A DNA stretch of 64,000 bases from Sceloporus undulatus (lineage: Eukaryota > Chordata > Lepidosauria > Squamata > Phrynosomatidae). Shown piece after piece: positions 43,076-52,800 of this stretch. Location of the stretch: NCBI RefSeq assembly GCF_019175285.1, contig NC_056528.1, positions 13,073,961 to 13,137,960 on the forward strand, in the 5' to 3' direction. The notes below the pieces were generated by a model. That model was not told the origin of the DNA. It made no database searches and saw only the letters and a program-made list of their open reading frames with translations. The translations under genes and the position numbers were made by a program. Each line of letters begins with the position of its first letter. The stretch's first letter is position 1.

Positions 43076-43423
43076 CAGTTGGCCCTCCACATTTGTGGCA
43101 TTGACTTTTGCGGCTTTGATTAATACATTCTCTCTAGGAATCTCTAGGTCTTCTAATGCAACTCTGCTGGAATTTGACCATAGAGCTGGGTTGGAGAACC
43201 TAGAGGTTTGTAGATAAAACACTTCCCTGGGCATATGTAGGTCCTCCAACATGCTTCTGTGGTCAATTTCTGATGGATGTTGGTCACCAAATTGTCCTGG
43301 AGGACCTAGAGATTCCTAGAGAAGTGTCCTCTCAGGTAAAAACAGTGTTTTTGTTATGTGCAGTTTTCCCACATTCACAGAGGCCCTGTGCCCTGAGCCC
43401 CAGCGAATGTGGAGGGACAAGTG
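43076..43423. mobile_element. 348-base foldback MITE, Tigger/pogo-like, TA target duplication
   Basis: The left end CAGTTGGCCCTCCACATTT follows TA (43074-43075). The right end GAATGTGGAGGGACAAGTG precedes TA (43424-43425). Inner segments also pair: CTCTCTAGGAATCTCTAGG (from about 43130) with CCTAGAGATTCCTAGAG (to about 43321), so most of the element can fold on itself. It has no coding capacity. Confidence 0.75.
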
Positions 43424-44794
43424 TATTGTTATCTACTGTCTTCAGCTGGCTTTATGGTACACCATCTTGAGTTCCTTGGATATAGTTTAAATAAGGAAGG
43501 AAGGAAGAAAGAAAGGATTCATTAAGTATGTGGCAGTTTATTGAACAATACTGTATAACAAAATGACCATCGAAGCAAACGGCTCCTTTCCCAGGATCTT
43601 TGCAGTTTAGAAGATTTCTTCACCATTATCATGGCCACTTTTTGGCTAATTTCAAGACAAAACACATCACAGAAACAAGACAAAGGCCTTCATTATCCTC
43701 TCCAGAGCAATAGTAAAGCATGACATGAAATTCTATTTTCCCACCCAGGATTTCAGGAAACATGTGTCCCACCTTCACTTGCTAAGCCACCATCCCAGAG
43801 GGCCATATTAATCCAAGACCTATGAAATTATTAATTTCCAGGTTCCCAACCTTAATCTCCTTGGTATTATATTGTTCTTGTCGGTGACCCCAATACGGAA
43901 AGCATTTCACTTTATTTTGGAATTAGAGAGTTGTAAGTCTTGCTTCTGACACAGATTCTATAGACATGACCTACTTAATTTTTACACAACTGAAGGAAAC
44001 AGGAGAAAAGCAGAACTATCATAGTGTTGGCTGGAACAAAAAACACCACACAGCTTTTTAAAAGTCCTAATAAATTGTTTTGGCAAATGGGATAGAATTC
44101 ACTCACATTGGTGACACACCATGCAAAAAAGAGGAGAAAAGCGGAGTCCAGAATGTATGATGTTAAAAGCCCCACATTACAAAGCCGCTAGGAACAATCT
44201 CACAGCAGACAGCTTCATCTGTTTCTGTATATTTTTGCTGCAGGCATCAACACACACAGACACACAACTTGGAAGAAATGCCATGCTCACACTTTATCAA
44301 TGCAGTATTTTTCTTTAAAAAGGAAGAAACAGCAAACCAGAGACGGATGGTGCCTCGCATGCAGAGCGCAAAATACCTGAACTCTGACTTTGCGAAATGA
44401 TGACAACATGATGGAGGAATGCGGAGTCTAAAAGGGAGGAGGATACGGAGATAATGTTTTACCAGTTACAATTTAAGCACGTTATTAATTGCCGCCTTAT
44501 TTAGCTCTTAACTATCGACCCTCCCAGCCAGCATCGTATTTGCGCAAAGCAGCCATTCACGGTCTTACTTCCGACCCAATGTTGAAGCCGATCGAGCCCA
44601 AGGAAAACGCTTTGGGAACATGCCCAGGTGGCACATTATTGCTATCTGGCAAAAAACCAACGTGTCGCCAAGGTCAATACGCTACAATACAAGGTACAAA
44701 TTCCAGGTTTAATACACATGCTGCAGGAGTGTGAAAAACCTTCTGTCTCCTGTTTACAAGACTCTGGGTGGTTTTGGTACCAAGATGACGATGA

Positions 44795-44895
44795 AGTCCA
44801 AAATCCTAGGCATGTTTACCTGGAAATAAGCCCCACTGAGAACTGGGGAACTTACTTCCAAGTAAATGTGCATCGGATCAGGTTGCATAGGCTCA
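44795..44895. repeat. Short palindromic interspersed repeat
   Basis: CATGTTTACCTGGAAATAAG with CCCACTGAG is mirrored by ACTTACTTCCAAGTAAATGTGCAT. A worn half copy lies at 21515-21590 (AGTAGGATTTAACTTTTGAG with TAAACATGCATGG). Confidence 0.6.
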
Positions 44896-46399
44896 AAAGC
44901 AGAGTCAGCAACACCTCTCTCTCTCTCTGACCAGTAAATCCCCTGTTGTTGTTTTTCCCCTGAGAAGAAGTAGATGTGGGTTGGATGTTTCTGCAAACAA
45001 ACCAATGATTTAATATTAATATAACATCTTATTAAGCACGAATCAGGACATAACTTAATAAAATATAGCGGAGCACTGGAAGGACCCTTTCTTTTCTTGC
45101 AAGCGGCTCTTAAGGCCCTGCCACTGTGTTGTGCTTGGCAATCTAGGCCCTACCATCTGCAGTCCCTGCTCCACCCTGTTCTCTGGGAGCGGGTTCGAAA
45201 TGCCTTCAATGAGGGAGAAAGAAATAAAACCCTGACTCTTAAGAAGGGGAAAGGGTCTCTGCTTAATATTCATTGCACCAAGGGACTAAACAGCAAGCAG
45301 CCTCACTCCTTCTGGATCTGCAGCAAAAGGGCAACACAACCTTCTAAAGAGGGACGGGCAGAAAACTATGTTAAAACATAACGCAAAGCATCATTCAAAT
45401 AATGTTTTCTTTAAGAATTCCACAGACTGATTATGTTCAGTTGCTAGCAAACAGCAGGTTCATTTGTATTTCTCTGTTTCACTGCTATCACAACCCAGTG
45501 TTTTAAAGAAAACGTAAAATGATTTTCCAAACACACATAGGCAACAGCTATATTTCTGCAGGTTCAGTTTGTCTCTTTCATGCCGTCATTTCTGCTTGTT
45601 CACGGACGGCTTCTTCCCAATACTGCAGAAATCATTACCAGCATCATAAGAAAAAAGTCAGAATTTCTAGATGTCTGTCTCATTATTTTGTCAAACTGTT
45701 TTACATAACATTATACTAATTTACATTAAATATGCGAACCCAAATAAAACAGTGTTACAAAACAAATGCTGTCCAGAATATCTTGGGAGCCTCACATAAA
45801 CTCATTTGTACCAATGAGCATTCCTGATCCTGGAATACAGAGACACTCATAATTTCACTCTGTCTCCAATTTTGTTGATAGATTTGCAAATAGGAGAACA
45901 GAAACTGGCACAACAGCAATGACAAACAGAGAAGGAACCATCCTCTGTCATCAAACGGTGTCCCAGAAAAAGGACAAAGGACTATTTATCCTGGAAAAGA
46001 GGTAAGAGCCATTCTATCTGAAGGACCTCTCAAAACATGGCAACTCCCATTGTTTTAAGCCAACGAGGACGGTGGTGTTTTTCTCATGTGCTAGGAAGAG
46101 AGAGAGAGAGATTTGAGAGAGAGAGATAGGCAGCCTATTTTTCAATTCCCCGATTGGTTTGGCAAAGCTTTGGAAATCTGCTTTAGGGAGAAAGCCTTTC
46201 CCTTGGAAGCCGCAGAGAAGCGACACCTTTGCGCCACTTGCTGAGAACATGAAAGCGAAGGGAAGCCATTGCTCTGAAATGTAGGTTACACCCGGGCGCC
46301 CGTCCTTTCTTTTCTGTGTACAAATTTCCCCACTTGCAAACCAGATTCCTCACTTATATCAGGGTGAGTTAACTATTCCTTTGGAGGAAGGGGTGAAGA

Positions 46400-46438
46400 G
46401 GAAGGAAGGAAGGAAGGAAGGAAGGAAGGAAGGAAGGG
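46400..46438. repeat. (GGAA)n microsatellite
   Basis: About nine GGAA units. Tandem GGAA can act as an ETS-factor binding array; whether it does here is not shown. A smaller (GA)n patch lies at 46097-46128. Confidence 0.95.
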
Positions 46439-47543
46439 GAGAAGGGTCTGTGCCCATTTATTCCTCCCCAAAGGCTCTGTGTGGAGTATCCTGCCCCTCC
46501 TGCTCTGAAGGGCGGATCCTCCTCTTCTTTTTCCATCCTCTCTTAACAATGTCTCCTCCGTCAATCCTTTCCAAGGGCGGCGGAAGGAACAAACAGACCA
46601 TCAGGGCCAAGGAAGCTCTGGGATCACAGCAACCCCACCCAGCTCCCTTTCGCCCCTTTGACGCAGCCAAGCCTATCGAAAATCACATCAGGAGAGAAAG
46701 AGGTGCTGCTAGTAGAAACCTTACATTTGTTAAAAAAGCAAGCAGTGCTACCAAAGCTTACAAGTATAGAGACTAAAATCCATACTGGTCACTGAAATGC
46801 AACCATTGTCAAATGGCCAACACTGCTATCCCTGCCTGGTTTAAGTAGAGAGACTGTTAAGGGAGTCACAGAATGACCTTTTATCCTCCTTGTAAGCTAA
46901 CAAACTGCACACACAGATTAACCTGGAATAACTAGCTCTCCCTTGGCCCCATTCTGCCCTGAGCTTTCATTAGCAAGGATTAAAAGTACCCAATTCAAAT
47001 TCAGGCAGGACGAGAAAGTTGCTGTGTGAAGATGTCTTGTCCTGAGACTGAAGGGTTACAGCTGTGCAATGACTTCTCAGAAGGAACCCCACCTTGAAAT
47101 CTGTAGTCCTGATTTCCCAGGTTTAGGATTCCTGACCTTTTGTAGGACCACCATCCTATGCAAAAATACCCCCCTATATGGATGTTAAGCAAGTAATGGG
47201 GAAGGTAGGAAAGAAAGTCATATGTAAGTTCAATGAGGGTTGGTGTAAGTGAATAGAAGGTGAGGGGAAGGACTGAAGGGTCATTTGAAGGAGAAGGAAG
47301 GAGGGAGAAGAAAGGGTGGCATGGAAAAGAGAGAAGACAAGAGTGAGATGTGGATAGAAGAAGATGTAAAGAGGAAGAAAAGATGTAAGAGGGATAGATG
47401 GGGGGTAGGTATGTGATAGATATGTGGGTAGACACACAGTTTATTAAGATATAGATGTACTGTGTGTAGAGTGATTGTTATTGTGATGTTATTATGCTTG
47501 AGATTGTGTGAGTATTTTAGAGTGGTATGTTTTGGACATCCAC

Positions 47544-47811
47544 AAAAATCCCCCAGCACACCTTTGCATTTAGCGGTGTCAGTGATGAGTCCCTTTGCCA
47601 GCAATTGCTGAGCCAAAAAATCGACATATTCTGGGTATTGCTGACAGCCAGAGCCAAGAAGGAACTTTATGGGTCGCGCCCAAAGCTTAAATGAACCTTG
47701 GTGCATCTGAGGATTGATGGAGAAGATGGTTGCAGCAATGGTGGGGTCAAACAGGGCTGGCAGGGGAAGGGATGCTGCAAAGTCTTCCGCAGCAGCACAT
47801 TTTGGGGCCAA
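47544..47811 (-). pseudogene. Unassigned open stretch, probably a decayed coding fragment
   Basis: A minus-strand frame from about 47811 runs about 88 residues with protein-like composition, for example LFDPTIAATIFSIN and QYPEYVDFLAQQLLAKGL, and then runs into microsatellite-like sequence. I do not recognise the family. There is no donor or acceptor arrangement that ties it to SPTAN1, and no promoter. It could be a processed pseudogene or a piece of a retroelement; it looks broken. Confidence 0.3.
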
Positions 47812-47978
47812 GATAGCTCAAGCGCTGCACCCACATCGCCTGGAGACGCACCTGTTTCATGCAATGCTTTGGCCAGAATTCAAACCTAAATTTTGTCAGG
47901 GGCATTATAGAAGTCTTATTCTGTTCTATCAAACTGATATGCACAGAAGGTTTTGGGGAGGGGGAATTAATGCGTCAG

Positions 47979-48215
47979 CCACGATGATGCAGTGCTTATA
48001 GTGCTAGATTAGGACCACAGGAGAGAAGGGTTCAAATTCTCACTTGGAAACGGCAATCGTACTCACTTAACCATGGAAGCTCACAGTGATCATGGCCAAG
48101 TCACACTCTCTCAACCGACTTCTATCCTCAGAATAAATCTTGCCATGAAAACCTATTTTAGTGTCACCATAGGTTGGCGTCGACTTGGGGCCACATAACA
48201 ATGATATAGCAAGGC
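47979..48215 (+). mobile_element. tRNA-headed SINE, nearly full length
   Basis: A worn A box (GTGCTTATAGTGCTAGA) and B box (GGGTTCAAATTC) precede GGCCAAGTCACACTCTCTCA, AATCTTGCCATGAAAACC and ATAGGTTGGCGTCGACTTGG. Confidence 0.75.
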
Positions 48216-48349
48216 TTAAAAAGGAATTCACCCGATGAAAAGAGCTCAGGAACAGCAGCCAATGGTGAGAAAAATGCGCAAAACCAGTCATTACTAAGAA
48301 TTCAAGAATGTGAATTAGAATAAAAAAGCTGTCATTTTCCTTTGTCATT

Positions 48350-48502
48350 CCAGGCACAGCAAAAACCCACCAATGAGCAATACATTTACTGGGCCAACCA
48401 AAATGCACAATATACATGTTCGAAAGCTTGCGACGTGTCTATTGTGCACTTTGATTGTCCCCATAAAGGCATCGCTGTTTGGTGGGTTTTGGTTGTGCCT
48501 GG
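48350..48502. mobile_element. 63-base inverted repeat around a 27-base centre, Penelope-like fragment
   Basis: Arms 48350-48412 and 48440-48502 pair imperfectly (for example CCAGGCACAGC with GTTGTGCCTGG, and GCACAATA with TATTGTGC). The centre holds TTCGAAAGCTTGCGAC, the second half of a hammerhead-like core. The right arm carries the CCCCATAAAGGCATCGCTG tail also seen at 42.75 kb. Confidence 0.65.
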
Positions 48503-48639
48503 AGTTGCTGCTCCAGGGCCAGCCCTGGAGCCTTCTTTCACATACTGTATATTGAAAAGGAAAGCTAGGCACACAAAGGAGCCAATGCTCAAATAAGAGG
48601 AGCTTTCCAAATTGTTATTTTCTCTCTCGACAACAGAAT

Positions 48640-48780
48640 AGCTCACGATCATCAAGTTGACTTTGACTTATGGCAACCCTATGAAAGGCCTCCAAGCGAC
48701 CCATTTATCAACAGCTCAGGTCTTGCAAGCCCAGGGCTGTGGCTTCCTCCGTCCACCTGTCCTTCGTCTTTTGTGTCCAC
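48640..48780 (+). repeat. Unclassified interspersed repeat
   Basis: GACTTTGACTTATGGCAACC .. CTATGAAAGGCCTCCAAG .. CAGCTCAGGTCTTGCAAG .. GGGCTGTGGCTTCC is a motif string I associate with dispersed squamate repeats. The family name is unknown to me. Confidence 0.45.
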
Positions 48781-49044
48781 GCAAACACTTCTATAGTTTC
48801 TTTTCTGTGGGAACAAGTCCAGGATCCTGTCGCAAATGGCCCCGTTTCACAGAGCACCACAATGCTGAAGATGACACAACCTTGCCCTGCACACCTGGCT
48901 GCTCAGGAGCAACCTGGATGGGTTTCTCCATGGGACTGTTCCCAAAGGGCAGCCTTGCAACCCACCCAGCGCAAGCAAAGCTCACTCAAAAGCAAACCAC
49001 ACTCAAGTTTCACAATTCCTCCCAAGTCAAGCATCACAAGTCAG

Positions 49045-49245
49045 ATTAGTTCTCTGGAGAGCGGGGTTTGAGTCTCAGGTCTGCCATTAAACCCAATGGG
49101 TGGCTTTGGGCAAAAAGTCACGCTCTCTCAGCTTCAGGCAAACCTCCTCTGAACAAATCCTGCCAAGAAAACTCCAATATGGTTCTCCTTGGAGCCGCCA
49201 CAATCCAGAAGCGACTTGAAGGCGCGCCACAAATGCTTCCTTGGC
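49045..49245 (+). mobile_element. tRNA-headed SINE
   Basis: GGTTTGAGTCTCAGG (B-box region), CCCAATGGGTGGC, CACGCTCTCTCAGC, TCCTCTGAACAAATCCTGCC and GCGACTTGAAGGCGCGC follow the family order. Confidence 0.75.
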
Positions 49246-49404
49246 GTCTCTTTGCTGCATTCATTGACCTTAACCAGCCCACAGCAGCCTGGCCATTCCT
49301 GGGGCAGCTGCAGCATTGATGCAGTTCGACACTAAGCACCAAGGCTCCATCCGATGGGGTCCTGGGATGTGTAGTTTGCCATGGCGCCAGAGCCACCTGC
49401 ACCA

Positions 49405-49512
49405 GACACTGGTTTGAGAGCACTGGACCAGGGCTTGAATCCCAGCTGGGCCATGCAAACCCATTGGGTGCCCTTGGGCGAGTCACACTCTCTCAGCCTC
49501 AGAGGTGGGCTG
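49405..49512 (+). mobile_element. tRNA-headed SINE, head and upper body only
   Basis: CTGGTTTGAGAGCACTGGAC (A box), GGCTTGAATCCCAGC (B box), CATTGGGTGCCCTTGGGC and GTCACACTCTCTCAGCCTC. The 3' part is missing. Confidence 0.75.
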
Positions 49513-49985
49513 GGCAATGGCCAGGGATCATGGGAACTGTAGTCCATACACAGCAGGATGGTGTAGTCCTTTCTTTTTGCTGCATCCAGAGGAACTGCCC
49601 TGAACCGACCCAGAGCAAAAGGGCAAAGGCAGCCCTAGCCAGAACTGATGCGCTTTGGCACTGCTTTGTAACTGCCAAGGCCCCTCCTGTGGGATCTGTA
49701 GTTTCCTCTGTGGCCCAGGGCTTCTGTGAGAGAGGAGCTACCGATCCCAGGACCCAGAGCATGGAGCCAGGGCAGTGGAAGCGGTGCCAGAGCGCATTAT
49801 CCCAGCAGTGGAGGTGCAGCATGAATATATGCTATCTGCATACTTGCATTCACTTCCCAGAGGCGCCTGGAGGAGGCGCTCTCAAAGGCCACCTCTGGCC
49901 CTTCTAAGGCTTCGGCGGCCTAACCCTCCCTCCTTTTCCCCTTCGAGGGGAGCCCCGAGCCCCGCTTTCGTAACCCCAGCCTCAC

Positions 49986-50080
49986 CGGGTCTGTAGGAAG
50001 AAGGGCCAGCGCCTCTTTCTCTTTCTTTCTCAAGCCAAGCGCGCTACACTCCTCCTTCGCCGCCTCTCAGACGCCGACTG
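49986..50080 (-). other. SPTAN1: SPTAN1 exon 1 (5' UTR, non-coding), 5' end approximate
   Basis: Reading the minus strand, CCCG|GTGAGG at 49986/49985 is a strong donor downstream of a TATA box in a CpG-rich island. Exon 2 has its acceptor only three bases before the ATG, so a separate non-coding first exon is required; mammalian SPTAN1 is also organised this way. The transcription start near 50080 is inferred from the usual 25-30 base spacing from the TATA box. Confidence 0.65.
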
Positions 50081-50104
50081 GGGCCAGCGCCCGCTCAGCA
50101 CACC

Positions 50105-50185
50105 TATTTATAAACTAGCGCGGCGGTGACGTCACCCGCCGCAGAACGCGGACGGAAAGAGCCGAAGCGGAACGAAAGGGGCGGG
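50105..50185 (-). promoter_or_regulatory. SPTAN1: SPTAN1 core promoter: GC box, CRE palindrome, TATA box
   Basis: On the minus strand a GC box (GGGGCGGG on plus, 50178-50185) is followed by a perfect palindromic cAMP-response element TGACGTCA (50127-50134). A TATA element (TTTATAAATA, 50105-50114) follows 12 bases later. The block sits in a CpG-rich stretch of about 49860-50290. The TATA sits at the right distance from the inferred exon 1. The CRE suggests CREB/ATF input; that is inference. Confidence 0.7.
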
Positions 50186-50617
50186 ACCGGACTTTTCCTG
50201 AAGCGACGCCCCTTTTTCCGAAAAGAGCCGAAGGCACAGAGGCAGGCGACTCTGACCGAATGGTTCCGGAAATTAGCGAGCGAAACCAATGCTTCAAAGT
50301 TGGGCTTTTTCACCCAGTTCTAAAATGGGGTTTTTTATTTCAGTCCAGTGGCATGTCTGCCTCTCCTTTGGCCTTCCAAATTTGATCAGGCACAGCCAGG
50401 GCGGCCAATGGTTAGGGATTAGGGGAGATGCAGTCCAAATACACCAAATTGGGGTAGGCTGGTCAATAGCCTAGGATTAGGGGAGATGTAGTCCAAACAT
50501 ACCAAGGGGCTGCAAAAATATAAACTCACAAACTTCAAATACATATGCCTGGGATTGCAAACAGGCCTAGATATTTTTAAATCCCCCAAAACAACATGTT
50601 TATGGACTGCACCATTG

Positions 50618-50619
<2 letters not shown>

Positions 50620-50656
<37 letters not shown>
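50620..50656. repeat. (CA)n microsatellite
   Basis: About 18 CA units followed by TATATATG. Confidence 0.95.
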
Positions 50657-50661
<5 letters not shown>

Positions 50662-50937
50662 GACATGACATTTAAATCGGAGGAAAGCACTGCAGCAAGT
50701 CACACTGCAGCAAAGGAGACTGCAATGGAGCATGAATCCTCTGGAAAGAGCATGACTCACAGCAAAATCCGGCCAGAATGGGACCTGAATGCAGAATGAA
50801 CTTCCTTCCCTTCGCAGCTGCACTGCAACCAAAGTCAGGATACAATACTCCGAAGCCCATGTCTGCCAGTTAGGTCCCTGTACAGTGAATTCGCTGCTAT
50901 GAAAACATTGCAAGCCAGTTTTTCATGGCCGGCATCC

Positions 50938-51105
50938 ATAGTTTGGGGGGATTGTCGGGCCATGTTCTAGAAGTTTGTTTCTGAGAAGATGTTTTTACTT
51001 CTAACTGGGTTATTTATTCTCTGAAGACGCCAGCCACAGATGCAGGCAAAACATCAGAAACAAACTCTTCTAGAATATGGCTACATAGCCTAAAAAAACC
51101 ACATA
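50938..51105. mobile_element. Inverted-repeat Penelope-like fragment with a hammerhead-like core
   Basis: The arm 50959-50984 (GCCATGTTCTAGAAG .. TTTGTTTCTGA) pairs with 51054-51081 (TCAGAAACAAACTC .. TTCTAGAATATGGC), and weaker pairing continues outward on both sides. Inside, CTGAAGA (51021-51027), GCCAGCCACAGATGCAGGC and AAAACATC follow the order of a hammerhead core (CUGANGA, stem II, GAAAC, GUC), with the conserved G of GAAA changed. Confidence 0.6.
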
Positions 51106-51694
51106 AAAACCCATTCCAATAATGCTCCCTAGCCTGGATAAGGGATCCCACAAAAGCTGTAAGCAGAGACAGGTAAGTGCGCCAAAGCCCATTGACTTCT
51201 ATGGGCCGGAGAGCACCCATGTTCACTCACATTTCAGCCCTGTTAAATTCAATCACAGATTTATTCCCCAGGGAAACATATGCTAGGTTGCACCTAAATT
51301 GGGGTGTGAGTCTAACCAGAGGTTGGGATCATGCGTCTTCCAGGTGCCATTGGACAGCATAACCCATCATCCCTAGCCTAGAAGGGGTTGCCATTATTTC
51401 CTCCCAGGCTGAGAGTGTGGGGCATGTCCAAGGCCTCCCAAAGACCAAAACTCAAACCACTAGATGACACTGTCCCCCAGGCATCGCTTCACCGAATCAC
51501 ACAAATCAACGGGGCACTGAAACAATTTCTGCCCCGGAGGAAACCAACATCAGGGCATTTCCATCCGAGGCCCAAGTGACAAAGGCCTTCTTCGCTAACA
51601 CAGCGACCTATGGATGCGACGGATTACAACTCTTGCCAGCCCAGGCTTGCAAAGCCAATCTGCTGGGCAGCAGGTTGTAAATAACCCAGTTAGA

Positions 51695-52590
51695 TGTAAA
51701 AACAATTCCTTTATTGAATGCCAATAACATATAACAATGCAAGTATAGGCCTCACTCTTTCAGATAGCTTGCTTAGGGCTATAGGAAAAGCTAAATCCTG
51801 TTTATCTGCAAGGAAATTAAGATCAGTATCCTGTGAGGTTTCTCTGGCACATGCCAAATACATATCCAAACCACGCAGTCATATTCGTCTCTGCAAATGC
51901 CAAATTTGCTCTTTAAATAATGACAATTTCTCACTGCAACGAAGCACAAAGCTCTTTTTTAAACTACTTTTTTATTAAGGGAGAAAGAGGGGGAGAAAAT
52001 AATCAGCATCCCTCTTAAAAGTAAAGGAGCATTGCTTCTGATGAGTCAAAAATCTCTCTAATGCATCCATCCGCTCTTTGTATTTGAGTCAAAAACCTCC
52101 CTAATGCACCCGCTCTTTGTCTTTGCAGGCCATCTGACTCGGGTGGTTTGGCAAACGGCTGGCAATGTTTTAATTCAAAGTGACACCTTAAAAGGCTCCC
52201 TCTGATAATAAAGACGTTTAATGTCTAGAGGTCTTAACATTACAATCTTGGTGTTCCCAAGACAGTCATATTAAAATCCTGCAGTTTTTTAACCTTCAGA
52301 ATCCAAATTTGTTCTTGAGATTGTTCATCAAATGCAACACAGAAGTATCCCATAATTTTTAATAAGAATTCATAAAATACATTTGAAAAAAGACAAAACC
52401 CAAACTGTGTTGCTTCTGAATCTTACAAAGCATAGAGGAAAGTAAAGCTCCTTGGTGTTCCTGAGGCATCCACAGGAGCCAACCTTTTCTTTAAAAGAGA
52501 GCAACTCTCTCTGGAGACTTGTCCATGAAATCCAAACTGGAGCAGGCCATTCTCTGAGCTTCTAGGAAGCTGTCGCTGGGAGCAGAGGAA
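51695..52590 (-). other. GLE1: GLE1 3' UTR (extent inferred)
   Basis: Minus-strand AATAAA signals at 51971-51976 and 51710-51715 would give 3' UTRs of about 0.6 or 0.9 kb. The stretch contains a 43-base tandem duplication (52043-52085 and 52086-52126; each copy starts GAGTCAAAAA and ends CCGCTCTTTGT plus a short tail). Confidence 0.6.
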
Positions 52591-52749
52591 TCACAACCTC
52601 CAAAAGGATGGCGGCAGAAAGCCCTTGGGCAGAGAAATTTCTTTCCTTCGTAAGCACTCCTGGAGCAGAGGAAAGTGACATTTTAAACACGAGACCCTCA
52701 ACTGCAAATCCAGAGATTGTCTGCATGACAAAGGTCACTGAAACCATCA

Positions 52750-52800
<51 letters not shown>

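Larger units (their letters stand above)
38065..49985 (-). other. SPTAN1 intron 1 (11.9 kb), repeat-rich
   Basis: No conserved coding exon was recognised between the 5' UTR exon and the ATG exon. Identified contents: old repeat fragments (38.3, 40.0, 44.8 kb), a (CA)n run at 40.72 kb, inverted-repeat Penelope-like fragments (40.94, 42.7, 48.35 kb), Tigger-like pieces (41.6, 43.08 kb), a (GGAA)n run (46.4 kb), an unassigned open stretch (47.55-47.81 kb) and tRNA-type SINEs (47.98, 49.05, 49.41 kb). The rest (38.4-39.9, 41.9-42.5, 43.5-44.7, 44.9-46.3 and 46.7-47.5 kb) shows nothing I can name. Confidence 0.8.
50186..51690. other. Intergenic region between the SPTAN1 promoter and the GLE1 3' end
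   Basis: Holds the upstream CpG-rich promoter flank (to about 50290), two worn copies of a short repeat (about 50400-50500, AGGGGAGATG.AGTCCAAA), a (CA)n run at 50620-50656 and the inverted-repeat element at 50.94-51.10 kb. Another short repeat piece (about 51150-51290) ends AAACATATGCTAGGTTGCACC. No gene is seen. Confidence 0.75.

Noticed and set aside
46280-46720. GC-rich patch in SPTAN1 intron 1 considered as an alternative promoter
   Set aside because: No TATA, no initiator context and no downstream donor joined to exon 2 could be made out; CpG density is below that at 50.1 kb.
48990-49110. tRNA-like A and B boxes at several SINEs
   Set aside because: The boxes are SINE heads; no cloverleaf with proper acceptor and anticodon stems can be drawn, so no tRNA gene is called.
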